This document shows, in pieces, positions 56,501 through 64,000 of a DNA stretch of 64,000 nt. The notes beneath the pieces were generated by a model that made no database searches, was not told the origin of the DNA, and worked only from the letters and a program-made list of their open reading frames with translations. Made by a program: the position numbers and the translations under genes. This stretch comes from Microbacterium sp. MAH-37 (GTDB taxonomy: Bacteria; Actinomycetota; Actinomycetes; Actinomycetales; Microbacteriaceae): NCBI RefSeq assembly GCF_009758255.1, contig NZ_WSEN01000007.1, positions 430,622 to 494,621 on the forward strand. Direction: 5' to 3'. Within the stretch, counting starts at the first letter, position 1. Every line of letters begins with the position of its first letter.

Positions 56501-56782
56501 GGCCTTCAGCACGGCCGCCGCGACGTGCTTGCAGGCGGATGCCATCGGGCAGGTGCAGCGGGAGGACATGATGCGCGGCACCTCGGCCGTGTCGTCGATG
56601 CGGATGACGCATGCGTAGTCGCCGATGCTGCTGCCGCGGACCGTCGCCGTGAGCACGGAGGACTCCTCGTCCCAGCGCGTGCCGAGGACCATACCGGTGC
56701 GGAGGTAGTCCCTCGCCCGCTGCAGTGTCACGGTGCCGACATGACGGTTGAGGGTCACATCGTCGATGTGCGGGAAGGGCAT
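53540..56782 (-). CDS. SNF2-family DEAD/DEAH helicase with SWIM zinc finger
   Basis: 1080-residue ATP-dependent DNA translocase. The N-terminal SWIM zinc finger is Cys76-x-Cys78-x5-Cys84-x-His86. After a long linker the SNF2 motor has Walker [11 protein letters not shown] near 640, Walker B LILDEAQF near 735, and the C-terminal helicase lobe with [23 protein letters not shown] near 1010. Bacterial SWIM-SNF2 proteins are linked to transcription recycling and DNA repair, and some to defence islands. Here the only partner is the AlkZ-like gene. No clear Shine-Dalgarno precedes ATG 56782. Confidence 0.92.
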   Translation of the reverse strand: [1080 protein letters not shown]

Positions 56783-56887
56783 GCAGCAATCCTGCCAGCA
56801 CCTGCCGACACCCGTCGGCGAGGCCCCGTTGCCGTGCCGTTACCCAACCCTTGCCGGATCGTGATCCCGCCAGGACGGCGCCCGGCC

Positions 56888-56893
56888 TAGCCT
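56888..56893 (+). promoter_or_regulatory. -10 box for leaderless DUF4349 gene
   Basis: TAGCCT six bases (gtggct) before ATG at 56900, which decides this start over an in-frame GTG at 56894. Confidence 0.55.
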
Positions 56894-56899
56894 GTGGCT

Positions 56900-57874
56900 A
56901 TGAACAGGATGCGGCGTGGTCTGGTGACGGTCGTCCTCCTCTCGGCGCTGATGATCGGCACCGCGGGATGCACCGCCATGGGCGGATCGTCCGGTGGGTC
57001 CTCCGGCGATTCGTCGAGCAGCGAGGTGCAGTCCGGGCAGGATGCCGGCGGCGCCGCGGACGATCAGGCGCCCGGTGCCGTGGAGGACAAGGACTCGGCG
57101 GTCGTCACGACCGGGCGGATGCTGCTGACCACCGACGATCCGCTCGCAGCAGCGGATGACGCGACGAAGATCGCCGTCGACGCCGGCGGGCGGGTGGACG
57201 CCCGCAACGACAACGCCGGGGGTGACGGCGCCGCGGCTCAGGCCGAGGTCGTGCTGCGGATCCCCGCCGATGATCTCGAAGACGCACGCGCCGCTCTGAA
57301 GAAGCTCGGCGAGCTGGAGGAGACCTCGTTCTCGGCCGAGGAGGTCGGCGCGACGCAGCGCGATCTGGACGCCCGCATCACCACCCTTCGGACGTCGATC
57401 GCACGGTACACGGAGTGGCTCGGAACCGCGCAGAAGACCTCCGATCTCATCGAACTGGAACAGGCGATCTCCGAGCGGCAGAGCGAGCTGGAGTCGCTCA
57501 CCGCGCAGAAGCGTGATCTCGACGACCGCGTCGCGATGGCCACGGTCACCGTGACCTTCATGTCGGTGTACGTGCCGCAGACCACCGCGCCGCAGAATCC
57601 GCTCGAGGCGATCGCCGCCGGATGGTCGGCGTTCGTCAGCTTCTGGTCGGCGACCGGGATCGCCCTGGCCTTCCTGCTGCCCTGGCTGGTCGTGGTCGCC
57701 GTGATCGTGCTGGTCGTGCTGTGGATCGTGCGGAGGCGGCGCGGCTCGGCATCCGCTCCGGCGCCCGCGGCGGAGGCCGGAGCGGCGGCGGATGCCGGAG
57801 CACCGGCGGCGTCCGCACCTGCACCCGCGGGCGCGCCTGCGGAGTCCCAGGAACAGCACGACGCGCCGCGCTGA
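56900..57874 (+). CDS. DUF4349 domain-containing lipoprotein
   Basis: 324 residues. An N-terminal signal (MNRMRRGLVTVVLLSALMIGTAGC) ends in a lipobox-like TAGC with Cys24. A Ser/Gly/Asp-rich linker follows, then the DUF4349 domain (about 65-230) with a coiled-coil segment (about 150-200, TLRTSIARYTEWLGTAQ). A transmembrane helix (about 245-270) and a basic then Ala/Pro-rich tail follow. The family resembles sensors or anti-sigma-like surface proteins but has no proven function. The tail and helix suggest topology with the domain outside and the C-terminus inside. Ends in a bidirectional terminator. Confidence 0.82.
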   Translation: MNRMRRGLVTVVLLSALMIGTAGCTAMGGSSGGSSGDSSSSEVQSGQDAGGAADDQAPGAVEDKDSAVVTTGRMLLTTDDPLAAADDATKIAVDAGGRVDARNDNAGGDGAAAQAEVVLRIPADDLEDARAALKKLGELEETSFSAEEVGATQRDLDARITTLRTSIARYTEWLGTAQKTSDLIELEQAISERQSELESLTAQKRDLDDRVAMATVTVTFMSVYVPQTTAPQNPLEAIAAGWSAFVSFWSATGIALAFLLPWLVVVAVIVLVVLWIVRRRRGSASAPAPAAEAGAAADAGAPAASAPAPAGAPAESQEQHDAPR

Positions 57875-57890
57875 ATCAGCGCGGCGCGTC
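57860..57890. terminator. Bidirectional terminator between DUF4349 and nusB genes
   Basis: A 14-bp perfect inverted repeat (57860-57873 and 57877-57890) with a three-base loop. The DUF4349 stop codon (57872-57874) lies at the loop edge and the nusB stop is 12 bases away on the other strand. Confidence 0.65.
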
Positions 57891-57901
57891 AGGCCGATCT
57901 G

Positions 57902-58312
57902 TCAGGCTGCGCGGGCGAGGCGTGCGAGCACGCCGTGCACGAAGGCGCCGGACTCATCGGTGGAGAGCTCCTTGGCCAGCTCGACGGCCTCGTCGATCGC
58001 GACGGCCGTGGGCACCTGCTCGTTGAACAGGATCTCCCAGGCGGCGATGCGCAGCACAGCGCGGTCGACGGCCGGCATGCGCTCGAGCCTCCAGTCGCGG
58101 CTGTGCGTGGTGATCTGCTCGTCGATCTCGTCGCGGTGGTCCACGACGCCGTCGACGATCTCCCGCGCGTACAGCCACGAGGCCTCGCGGGCCGGCTCGC
58201 TGGCCGCGCGCTTCGCCTCGGCGGCCAGCGTGGTCGCGATCTCCTCACCGCGCACGTCGGCGGCGAAGAGGATGTCGAGGGCGCGCTTGCGCGCCTTGCT
58301 CCGTGCGCTCAA
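57902..58312 (-). CDS. nusB: Transcription antitermination factor NusB
   Basis: 136-residue all-helical RNA-binding protein that with NusE binds boxA during rRNA transcription. ARSKARKRALDILFAADVRG, the VDRAVLRIAAWEILF core and VPTAVAIDEAVELAKELSTDESGAFVHGVLARL are diagnostic. The only start close to the conserved N-terminus is TTG at 58312, two bases after the efp stop, so initiation is probably coupled to efp. Confidence 0.94.
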   Translation of the reverse strand: MSARSKARKRALDILFAADVRGEEIATTLAAEAKRAASEPAREASWLYAREIVDGVVDHRDEIDEQITTHSRDWRLERMPAVDRAVLRIAAWEILFNEQVPTAVAIDEAVELAKELSTDESGAFVHGVLARLARAA

Positions 58313-58314
58313 GG

Positions 58315-58878
58315 TCAGTCGTTGACGCGGCCGAGGTAGTCGCCCGTGCGGGTGTCGACCTTGACCTTGGTGCCGGTCTCGAGGAACAGCGGAACCTGGA
58401 TCTCGTAGCCGGTCTCGACGGTGGCGGGCTTGGTGCCGGCCGACGAGCGGTCGCCCTGCAGGCCCGGCTCGGTGTACGTGATCTCGAGAACGACTGACGC
58501 CGGAAGCTCGATGTACAGCGGGTTGCCGTTGTTCAGCGCGATCTGCACCTGCTGGTTCTCGAGCAGGAAGTTCTTCGCGTCGCCGACGGTCGCAGCGCCG
58601 ACCGTGAGCTGGTCGTAGTCCTCGACGTCCATGAAGACGAAGCTGTCGCCGTCGGTGTACAGGTACGTGAAGTCGCGACGGTCGACGTTCTCGATCTCGA
58701 TCTTCGCGCCGGCGTTGTAGGTGCGGTCGACGGTCTTGCCGCTGACGACGTTCTTCAGCTTGGTGCGCACGAACGCACCGCCCTTGCCCGGCTTGACGTG
58801 CTGGAACTCGATGACGCTCCAGAGCTGTCCGTCGATCGACAGGACGACGCCGTTCTTGATGTCTGCGGTGGATGCCAT
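58315..58878 (-). CDS. efp: Elongation factor P
   Basis: 187-residue three-domain translation factor that rescues ribosomes stalled at polyproline. [17 protein letters not shown] is the domain I tip loop with an exposed Lys; no epmA or epmB genes are nearby, consistent with an unmodified or otherwise modified loop. The domain III ending [28 protein letters not shown] is complete. ATG at 58878. No strong Shine-Dalgarno was seen. Confidence 0.97.
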   Translation of the reverse strand: MASTADIKNGVVLSIDGQLWSVIEFQHVKPGKGGAFVRTKLKNVVSGKTVDRTYNAGAKIEIENVDRRDFTYLYTDGDSFVFMDVEDYDQLTVGAATVGDAKNFLLENQQVQIALNNGNPLYIELPASVVLEITYTEPGLQGDRSSAGTKPATVETGYEIQVPLFLETGTKVKVDTRTGDYLGRVND

Positions 58879-58983
58879 GCTGGTGGAAGTCCGTTCGTGT
58901 GTTGACGTGAGTGGCCGGGCGCGGAGGCGCGTAGAACACGGCCGACCACTCATTCTACGGGATGGCGGCAAATCGGCCCTCGA

Positions 58984-58989
58984 TAGGCT
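58984..58989 (+). promoter_or_regulatory. -10 box for leaderless GrpB-family gene
   Basis: TAGGCT six bases (ctcgga) before ATG at 58996. It is divergent from efp across 117 bases. Confidence 0.55.
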
Positions 58990-58995
58990 CTCGGA

Positions 58996-59601
58996 ATGCC
59001 GATTGCAGCCGACCTCCGCAGTTTCTCGGACGACGCACCGCCGGAGGGCCGGTCGCCCTACCTCGTGCCGCCGAGCCGCACTCCGATCGCCGTCGTGCCG
59101 TACGACGAGGCCTGGCCCGGCCGGTTCGCACAGATCTCCGCGCACATCCGCGGGCTGCTCGGTGCACGCGCACTGCGCATCGAACATGTCGGCTCCACCT
59201 CGGTGCCCGGCCTCGCCGCCAAGCCGATCATCGACATCGACCTGACAGTCGCCGATCCCGCAGACGAGGACGCCTACATCCCGGCTCTCACGGCGGCCGG
59301 CTGGGTGCACACCGTGCGCGAGCCCTGGTGGTACGAGCACCGCATGCTGAAGCTGACCGATCCCCTCGTCAACCTGCACGTCTTCGGCCCGGACTCCCCC
59401 GAGACCTGGCGGCACACGATCCTGCGCGAGCACCTGAGCCGTGACCCCGCCGACCGGGAGCAGTACGCGGCGATCAAGCGCGAGTCCGCTCTCCTCGCGA
59501 CGGCGGCACGCGAGACGGTCGACGACTACAACTCCCGCAAGGAGCGTGTGCTCCGAGAGATCATCGGCCGGGCGATGGATGCCGCCGGCGTCCCGTCCTA
59601 G
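58996..59601 (+). CDS. GrpB family protein (nucleotidyltransferase-like, UPF0157)
   Basis: 201-residue member of the GrpB/UPF0157 family, predicted to have a nucleotidyltransferase fold. Family signatures are [37 protein letters not shown] (with the G-S-T and D-x-D-like residues) and [12 protein letters not shown]. The substrate is unknown; some members synthesise CoA precursors in other lineages. Its TAG stop overlaps the TAG stop of the convergent TPR gene in the palindrome CTAG. It interrupts the aroQ-efp strand. Confidence 0.82.
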   Translation: MPIAADLRSFSDDAPPEGRSPYLVPPSRTPIAVVPYDEAWPGRFAQISAHIRGLLGARALRIEHVGSTSVPGLAAKPIIDIDLTVADPADEDAYIPALTAAGWVHTVREPWWYEHRMLKLTDPLVNLHVFGPDSPETWRHTILREHLSRDPADREQYAAIKRESALLATAARETVDDYNSRKERVLREIIGRAMDAAGVPS

Positions 59602-60089
59602 CCGTCCGACGACGCGATGTACGCGGCGTTCCCCCGGATCGCCGGGCGATAGCGGTCCAGTTCCGGTGCGGCAGCGTCATCGGCGATGACCTCGAGCAGC
59701 GCGGCGATCGCGGCATCCGCGCGCCCGGCGGCGTGCAGCGTCAGCGTACGGAAGACGGTGAGCGACGGCGACCCGTGGAAGACGCGCAGCGCCTCGTCGA
59801 AGACCTCGAGCGACCGGTCCAGCTCGCCGAGGTTCCTCAGCGTGGAGCCGTACTGCACGCAGCAGCGCCGCAGGATGTCGCCCTCGAGCCCCGCGTCGAG
59901 GGCACGTTCGTAGTAGCCGCGGGCGATCGCCTCCTCCCCCGCCGTGTCATACGCTCCGCCCACCTCGTAGAGCACGCGGGCGTCGCCGGGATGCGACTCG
60001 AGGTACGGCAGCAGCGCGTCGATCGTTGGCTGCATGTCGTCGCGGTTCCTGGCGGCGACGATGCGGTCGAGCTCGGCCTCGAGGGTCAC
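59598..60089 (-). CDS. Tetratricopeptide repeat protein
   Basis: 163-residue all-helical protein of about four TPR-like units: [58 protein letters not shown] and [18 protein letters not shown]. Such proteins are scaffolds, and the partner is unknown. Similar short TPR proteins are common in actinobacteria. GTG at 60089 overlaps the aroQ stop (GTGA), so it is expressed with the shikimate genes. Confidence 0.78.
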   Translation of the reverse strand: MTLEAELDRIVAARNRDDMQPTIDALLPYLESHPGDARVLYEVGGAYDTAGEEAIARGYYERALDAGLEGDILRRCCVQYGSTLRNLGELDRSLEVFDEALRVFHGSPSLTVFRTLTLHAAGRADAAIAALLEVIADDAAAPELDRYRPAIRGNAAYIASSDG

Positions 60090-60547
60090 TCCTCGGCGCC
60101 CCCGCCCTGCAACTGCCCCACGAGCTCGCGCACGGCCTCCGCGTAGCCGCGCACTCCGTGCCCCACGACCCGCACCGCGGCGACGTCGTGCAGGTACGAG
60201 AAGTGCCGGAACTCCTCCCTGCGGTAGACGTCCGAGATGTGCACCTCGGCGAACGGCAGCCCCACGCCGGTCAGCGCGTCGCGCAACGACACCGAGGTGT
60301 GCGTGAGTCCGCCCGGGTTGATGACCACCGCTGCACAGTCCTCACGAGCCGCGTGGATCGCGTCGATCAGCACGCCCTCATGATTGCTCTGCACTGCGCG
60401 CACGTCGTAGCCGAGGGCGGAGGCCGCATCCGCCGTGATCCGCTCCACGTCGGCCAGCGTCTCGGTGCCGTAGACCGCGGGCTCGCGGGTGCCGAGGAGG
60501 TTGAGGTTCGGCCCGTTGACGAGCAGCAGGCGGCGAGGCTGGGTCAC
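60086..60547 (-). CDS. aroQ: 3-dehydroquinate dehydratase, type II
   Basis: 153-residue dodecameric type II dehydroquinase, third step of the shikimate pathway. LLVNGPNLNLLGTREPAVYG contains the catalytic Arg and Tyr; QSNHEGVLIDAIH, INPGGLTHTSVSLRDAL and EVHISDVYRREEFRH complete the active site. GTG at 60547 overlaps the stop of the upstream acetyltransferase gene. Confidence 0.96.
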   Translation of the reverse strand: MTQPRRLLLVNGPNLNLLGTREPAVYGTETLADVERITADAASALGYDVRAVQSNHEGVLIDAIHAAREDCAAVVINPGGLTHTSVSLRDALTGVGLPFAEVHISDVYRREEFRHFSYLHDVAAVRVVGHGVRGYAEAVRELVGQLQGGGAEE

Positions 60548-61068
60548 GCGCCCACGCTATCAGCGGCGCCGATCGCCCGGACCATGACGTACTCCTCGCC
60601 GTTGTCCAGGTGAGTGATCTCACCGGTGCGCACGAAGCCCCAGCGCTCGTACGCACGCTGCGCGCGATGGTTGTCGACGTGCACCTCGAGGTACAGGGCG
60701 GAGCGTCCGGTGCTCCGCGCCCAGGATGCCGCAGCGTCGAAGAGCGCCTCGATCGTTCCTGCGCCACGATGCCCGTCGGCGACGTACACGCCGACGACGA
60801 GACCCGAGCCGGGGTGATCCCGGTGATCGATCACTGTCGCCGAGCCGAACCACTCGCCGTCGTCGGCGATCGCGACGAACTGCGCCGCCTGGTCGCCGGA
60901 TGCCGCGTTCCGCGTCCGCTCCTGCCAGAACGCGTCCGGCTGGGCCGAGGCGTGCTCGAGGGTGTCCAGGAAGGCGAGGTGCGCGACGGCGTCGCCGAGA
61001 GCGCGCAGGCGCAGTGCCTTCACCTCGGCCCACTCGTCGGGAGCGACCCGCCGGACCTCGACGCTCAC
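60544..61068 (-). CDS. GNAT family N-acetyltransferase in the aro operon
   Basis: 174-residue acetyltransferase. SVEVRRVAPDEWAEVKALRLRAL is a typical N-terminus, VVGVYVADGHRGAGTIEALFDAA holds a divergent acetyl-CoA loop, and EVHVDNHRAQRAYERWGFVRTG the C-terminal motif. The acceptor is unknown. It lies between aroB and aroQ with four-base overlaps at both ends (GTG at 61068 overlaps the aroB stop), so it was inserted without breaking translational coupling. Confidence 0.85.
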   Translation of the reverse strand: MSVEVRRVAPDEWAEVKALRLRALGDAVAHLAFLDTLEHASAQPDAFWQERTRNAASGDQAAQFVAIADDGEWFGSATVIDHRDHPGSGLVVGVYVADGHRGAGTIEALFDAAASWARSTGRSALYLEVHVDNHRAQRAYERWGFVRTGEITHLDNGEEYVMVRAIGAADSVGA

Positions 61069-62144
61069 GCGCCGACCTCCTGATATGCCGCGAACATCAG
61101 CGACTCGTCCGGGGCCTGCAGCACGGTCGGCTTGGCGATGTCGTCGAGCACGATGAACCGCAGCATGCCGCCGCGGGCCTTCTTGTCCCGCTGCATCGTC
61201 GCGAGCAGCTGCGACCAGGCGCCGGCGCGGTAGGTGATGGGCAGCCCGAGCGTCTCGAGGACGCCGCGGTGCCGGTCGACGGCCTCGTCGGAAAGCCGCC
61301 CGGCAAGGCGCGACAGCTCCGCGGCGTACATCATGCCGACAGAGATCGCTGCGCCGTGCCGCCACTGGTAGCGCTCGGCGTGCTCGATGGCGTGCCCGAG
61401 CGTGTGCCCGTAGTTCAGGATCTCGCGCAGGCCCGCCTCGCGGAAGTCGTCGGAGACGACCTTGGCCTTCATGTCGATGGCGAGTTCGATGGTGCGGCGG
61501 AACTCGTCGGTCGCGGGGTCGATGGCCCGCTCCGGGGCGGCCTCGACGATGTCGAGGATCTCCGGCGCCCAGATGAAGCCGGCCTTCACGACCTCGGCGT
61601 ACCCGGCGGTCGCCTCGTTCGCGCTGAGGCTGGTCAGCTCGTCGAGGTCGCCGATCACCGCGCGCGGCGCCCAGAAGGCACCGACCATGTTCTTGCCCTC
61701 GGCGGTGTTGATGCCGGTCTTGCCGCCGACAGCGGCATCCACCAGCCCGAGCACTGTGGTCGGCACCTGCACGACCTGCACGCCCCGCAGCCAGGTCGCT
61801 GCGACGAAGCCGGCGAGATCGGTCACCGAACCCCCGCCATAGCCGATCACGGCGTCGGTGCGGGTGAAGTCGGCCTGCCCCATGACCTGCCAGCAGAACG
61901 CCGCGACCTCGACGCGCTTGCCCTGCTCGGCGTCCGGGATCTCGGCGAGCAGCACCTCGAGCGCACCGGTCGACATGAGGCGCTCGCGCAGCTGCGCGGC
62001 GCGGGCGGCCAGCGTCGGCGGGTGCACGACGAGCACCTTGCGGACAGCGGGGTCGAGCGCCTCTGCGACCTGGTCGAGGATGTCACGACCCACGGTGATC
62101 CCGTAGTTCTCGCGTCCGGTGACGCCGATCGTGGTCGTGCTCAT
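61065..62144 (-). CDS. aroB: 3-dehydroquinate synthase
   Basis: 359-residue NAD+- and metal-dependent enzyme making dehydroquinate from DAHP. VIGYGGGSVTDLAGFVAATWLRG (NAD site), VPTTVLGLVDAAVGGKTGIN, the metal ligand Glu in GYAEVVKAG and the histidines of ILNYGHTLGHAIEH are all present. ATG at 62144 overlaps the aroK stop by four bases. Confidence 0.97.
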   Translation of the reverse strand: MSTTTIGVTGRENYGITVGRDILDQVAEALDPAVRKVLVVHPPTLAARAAQLRERLMSTGALEVLLAEIPDAEQGKRVEVAAFCWQVMGQADFTRTDAVIGYGGGSVTDLAGFVAATWLRGVQVVQVPTTVLGLVDAAVGGKTGINTAEGKNMVGAFWAPRAVIGDLDELTSLSANEATAGYAEVVKAGFIWAPEILDIVEAAPERAIDPATDEFRRTIELAIDMKAKVVSDDFREAGLREILNYGHTLGHAIEHAERYQWRHGAAISVGMMYAAELSRLAGRLSDEAVDRHRGVLETLGLPITYRAGAWSQLLATMQRDKKARGGMLRFIVLDDIAKPTVLQAPDESLMFAAYQEVGA

Positions 62145-62662
62145 TCCTGTTCCTTCCGCCATTGTGCGATCTCGTCCGCGATCTTCCTCATCGGACGCTT
62201 CGAGGTGTCGACCGTCAGATCGGCCACCTCCTCGTACCAGCCGCGCCGCGCTTGGAAGATCTCCTCCCATCGCGCGACCGGATCCTCTCCTGCCAGCAGT
62301 GGTCGTCCGCCGCCGGTTATCCGCGCGGCGACGGCCGCGGCGGTCACCGTCAGGTACACGACCGGATGCCCGGACAGCAGCGTCCGGGTGCCCGCATCCG
62401 TCACCGCGCCACCACCCAGCGACACGACGCCGCCCTCGGCGAGGGCATCGGCAACCGCGAGTCGCTCGAGCTCGCGGAAGTGCGCCTCGCCGTGCGCCTC
62501 GAACAGCTCGGGGATCGGGCCGTGCGCTGCGACGATGCGCTTGTCGGTGTCGATGAACGGCACCTCGAGGGTGCGAGCGACGCGGCGCCCGACGCTGGTC
62601 TTGCCCGCAGCCATCGGCCCGACCAGCACCAGCGTGAGCGGATGCTCAGCCGCGCTCGTCAT
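62141..62662 (-). CDS. aroK: Shikimate kinase
   Basis: 173-residue P-loop kinase converting shikimate to shikimate 3-phosphate. Walker A GPMAAGKTSVGRR, the substrate-binding FIDTDKRI with the D-x-D, FRELERLA, SLGGGAV and the lid GRPLLAGED are in order. The ATG lies six bases after the aroC stop and the stop overlaps aroB. Confidence 0.96.
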   Translation of the reverse strand: MTSAAEHPLTLVLVGPMAAGKTSVGRRVARTLEVPFIDTDKRIVAAHGPIPELFEAHGEAHFRELERLAVADALAEGGVVSLGGGAVTDAGTRTLLSGHPVVYLTVTAAAVAARITGGGRPLLAGEDPVARWEEIFQARRGWYEEVADLTVDTSKRPMRKIADEIAQWRKEQE

Positions 62663-62668
62663 CGGCGT

Positions 62669-63895
62669 TCAGGCCTCTTCCTGCGCGATCAGGGCGGCCT
62701 CGGACGCCGGCGCGGTGCGCAGCGACTCGGGGATCGCCTCGAGATAGGACTGCAGGTTGCGGCGGGTCTCGCCGACGCTGTCGCCGCCGAACTTCTCCAG
62801 CACCGAGTTCACCAGCTCGATGGCGACCATGGCCTCGGCCACGACGCCGGCTGCGGGGACCGCGCACACGTCGGAGCGCTGGTGATGCGCGGTCGCCTGC
62901 TCGCCGGTGGCGACGTCGATCGTGCGCAGGGCGTGCGGAACCGTTGCGATCGGCTTCATCCCTGCGCGCACTCGGAGAACCGTGCCGGTGGACATGCCGC
63001 CCTCGGTGCCGCCGGCGCGGTCGGAGCCGCGGGTGATGCCCCCGTCGGCCTCGAACAGCTCATCGTGCGCGGCGGACCCACGCCGGCGCGTGGTCTCGAA
63101 GCCGTCACCGACCTCGACGCCCTTGATGGCCTGGATGCTCATCAGCGCCTGCGCGAGGCGACCGTCCAGACGACGGTCCCAGTGCACGTGCGAGCCGAGC
63201 CCCGGAGGCAGCCCGTAGGCGAGCACCTCGACGATGCCGCCCAGGGTGTCACCGTCCTTGCGGGCGGCGTCGACCTCGGCGACCATCAGCGCGGAGGTCG
63301 CGGCGTCGAAGCAGCGCAGCGGATCGGCGTCCAGCGCGTCCACGTCGTCCGGTGTGGGCAGTGCAGCGCCCTCGGGCACGTGCACCGGCCCGATCGACAG
63401 CGTGTGGCTGACGAGGCGGATGCCGAGTTCGGACAGGAACGCGCGCGCGATCGCACCGAGAGCCACGCGTGCCGCGGTCTCCCGGGCGCTGGCGCGCTCC
63501 AGGATCGGGCGGGCCTCGTCGAAGTCGTACTTCTGCATGCCCACCAGGTCGGCATGACCGGGTCGAGGGCGCGTCAGCGCAGCGCCACGGCCGCGGGACA
63601 TGTCGGTGAGATCGACGGGCGCCGGGTTCATCACCTCGGTCCACTTCGGCCACTCGGTGTTGCCGATGCGCAGCGCCACCGGGCTGCCCAGGGACAGCCC
63701 GTGCCGCACACCGCCGGAGATGGTGAGTTCGTCCTGCTCGAACTTCATGCGCGAGCCGCGGCCGTAGCCGAGCTTGCGTCGCTGCAGGTCGGCCTGGATT
63801 CCCTCGGCCGAGATGGGCACGCCGGAGGGCAGGCCCTCCATGACGGCGATGAGTTCGGGGCCGTGCGATTCGCCGGCCGTGAGCACACGGAGCAT
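62669..63895 (-). CDS. aroC: Chorismate synthase
   Basis: 408-residue FMNH2-dependent enzyme producing chorismate from [49 protein letters not shown], the histidine of [14 protein letters not shown] and the family signature near [13 protein letters not shown] are intact. ATG at 63895 with GGAG close upstream. First gene of aroC-aroK-aroB-(GNAT)-aroQ-(TPR). The chorismate feeds the tryptophan genes at 27-30 kb. Confidence 0.97.
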   Translation of the reverse strand: MLRVLTAGESHGPELIAVMEGLPSGVPISAEGIQADLQRRKLGYGRGSRMKFEQDELTISGGVRHGLSLGSPVALRIGNTEWPKWTEVMNPAPVDLTDMSRGRGAALTRPRPGHADLVGMQKYDFDEARPILERASARETAARVALGAIARAFLSELGIRLVSHTLSIGPVHVPEGAALPTPDDVDALDADPLRCFDAATSALMVAEVDAARKDGDTLGGIVEVLAYGLPPGLGSHVHWDRRLDGRLAQALMSIQAIKGVEVGDGFETTRRRGSAAHDELFEADGGITRGSDRAGGTEGGMSTGTVLRVRAGMKPIATVPHALRTIDVATGEQATAHHQRSDVCAVPAAGVVAEAMVAIELVNSVLEKFGGDSVGETRRNLQSYLEAIPESLRTAPASEAALIAQEEA

Positions 63896-64000
63896 TGCTC
63901 CAGTCTCCCATGCCTTCAGGACAGTGCTGAGCGCATTACCGGCTCTTCGCAGTTGAGCGTGTAGCGGCCTGAGCGTGGTGTTGGCCGGGTAGGCGTCGAG
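63896..64000 (-). other. Region upstream of aroC, unassigned
   Basis: The last 105 bases remain open in the aroC frame to the window edge. The outermost dozen codons look coding by G/C-ending third positions, but no family is recognisable. It may be the 3' part of an upstream gene or the aroC leader. Confidence 0.2.

Noticed and set aside
53372..56890. 1172-codon plus-strand frame opposite the SNF2 helicase
   Set aside because: Composition is that of an antisense frame; it would overlap the DUF4349 promoter and has no motif.
49242..57874. Recent horizontally acquired genomic island
   Set aside because: Composition and codon usage look like the flanking core genes, and no integrase, transposase or direct-repeat ends were seen; accessory status rests only on synteny.

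Overview
The window is about 64 kb of ordinary chromosome from a high-GC actinobacterium. Gene content, strongly G/C-ending codons, frequent GTG starts, leaderless promoters and gene order (pyrRBC-carAB-pyrF-mihF/gmk-rpoZ-metK-priA-fmt-rsmB-rpe-his-trp-lgt-gltBD-pyk; aroC-aroK-aroB-aroQ-efp-nusB) point to Micrococcales, most likely Microbacteriaceae such as Microbacterium. The genus is an inference. No prophage, insertion sequence, CRISPR array, rRNA or origin was seen.

Region by region. 1-12.6 kb is a mosaic of small accessory or housekeeping genes on both strands: a 3'-truncated archaeal-type AspRS behind a translational T-box leader, a degenerate P-loop fragment, an overlapping Nudix-HIT pair, a leader-peptide/hairpin unit before an alpha/beta hydrolase, acetyltransferases, a lipoprotein, a methyltransferase, two MFS transporters, an SGNH hydrolase-YczE-SUMF1 operon and a luciferase-like monooxygenase. 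12.7-18.4 kb holds a DUF885 peptidase-like protein, DNA polymerase I, a hotdog thioesterase, an ANTAR response regulator and tRNA-Leu(CAA). 18.4-49.1 kb is an almost unbroken minus-strand run of central metabolism. In transcription order it is pyrimidine synthesis (pyrR to pyrF), gmk with a fused mIHF domain, rpoZ, metK, priA, fmt, rsmB, rpe, hisE-hisG-hisF-hisI, two Trp-locus membrane proteins, trpC-trpB-trpA, lgt, gltB-gltD and pyk. Most neighbours overlap by 1-8 bases, so translational coupling is pervasive.

49.2-57.9 kb is a second accessory block between pyrR and nusB: a histidine phosphatase-Nudix fusion, an acetyltransferase with an MBL-fold/Rieske protein, an AlkZ-like glycosylase with a SWIM-SNF2 helicase, and a DUF4349 lipoprotein. 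57.9-63.9 kb returns to core genes: nusB, efp and the shikimate cluster aroC-aroK-aroB-aroQ. An acetyltransferase and a TPR protein are inserted in the shikimate cluster with start/stop overlaps, and a GrpB-family gene lies on the opposite strand.

The most informative signals are regulatory. They are a T-box on an AspRS gene whose sequestrator hairpin masks the Shine-Dalgarno; a PyrR-binding loop overlapping the pyrR ribosome-binding site; a 16-codon leader ORF ending at a hairpin that encloses the hydrolase start; a 29-bp repeat that supplies the start codons of both trpB and hisI; and at least 13 TAnnnT boxes placed 5-7 bases before start codons, as expected for leaderless mRNAs. No wholly new system could be demonstrated. 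The best candidates for new biology are the T-box/AspRS2 unit, the leader-peptide hydrolase unit and the MBL-Rieske protein.
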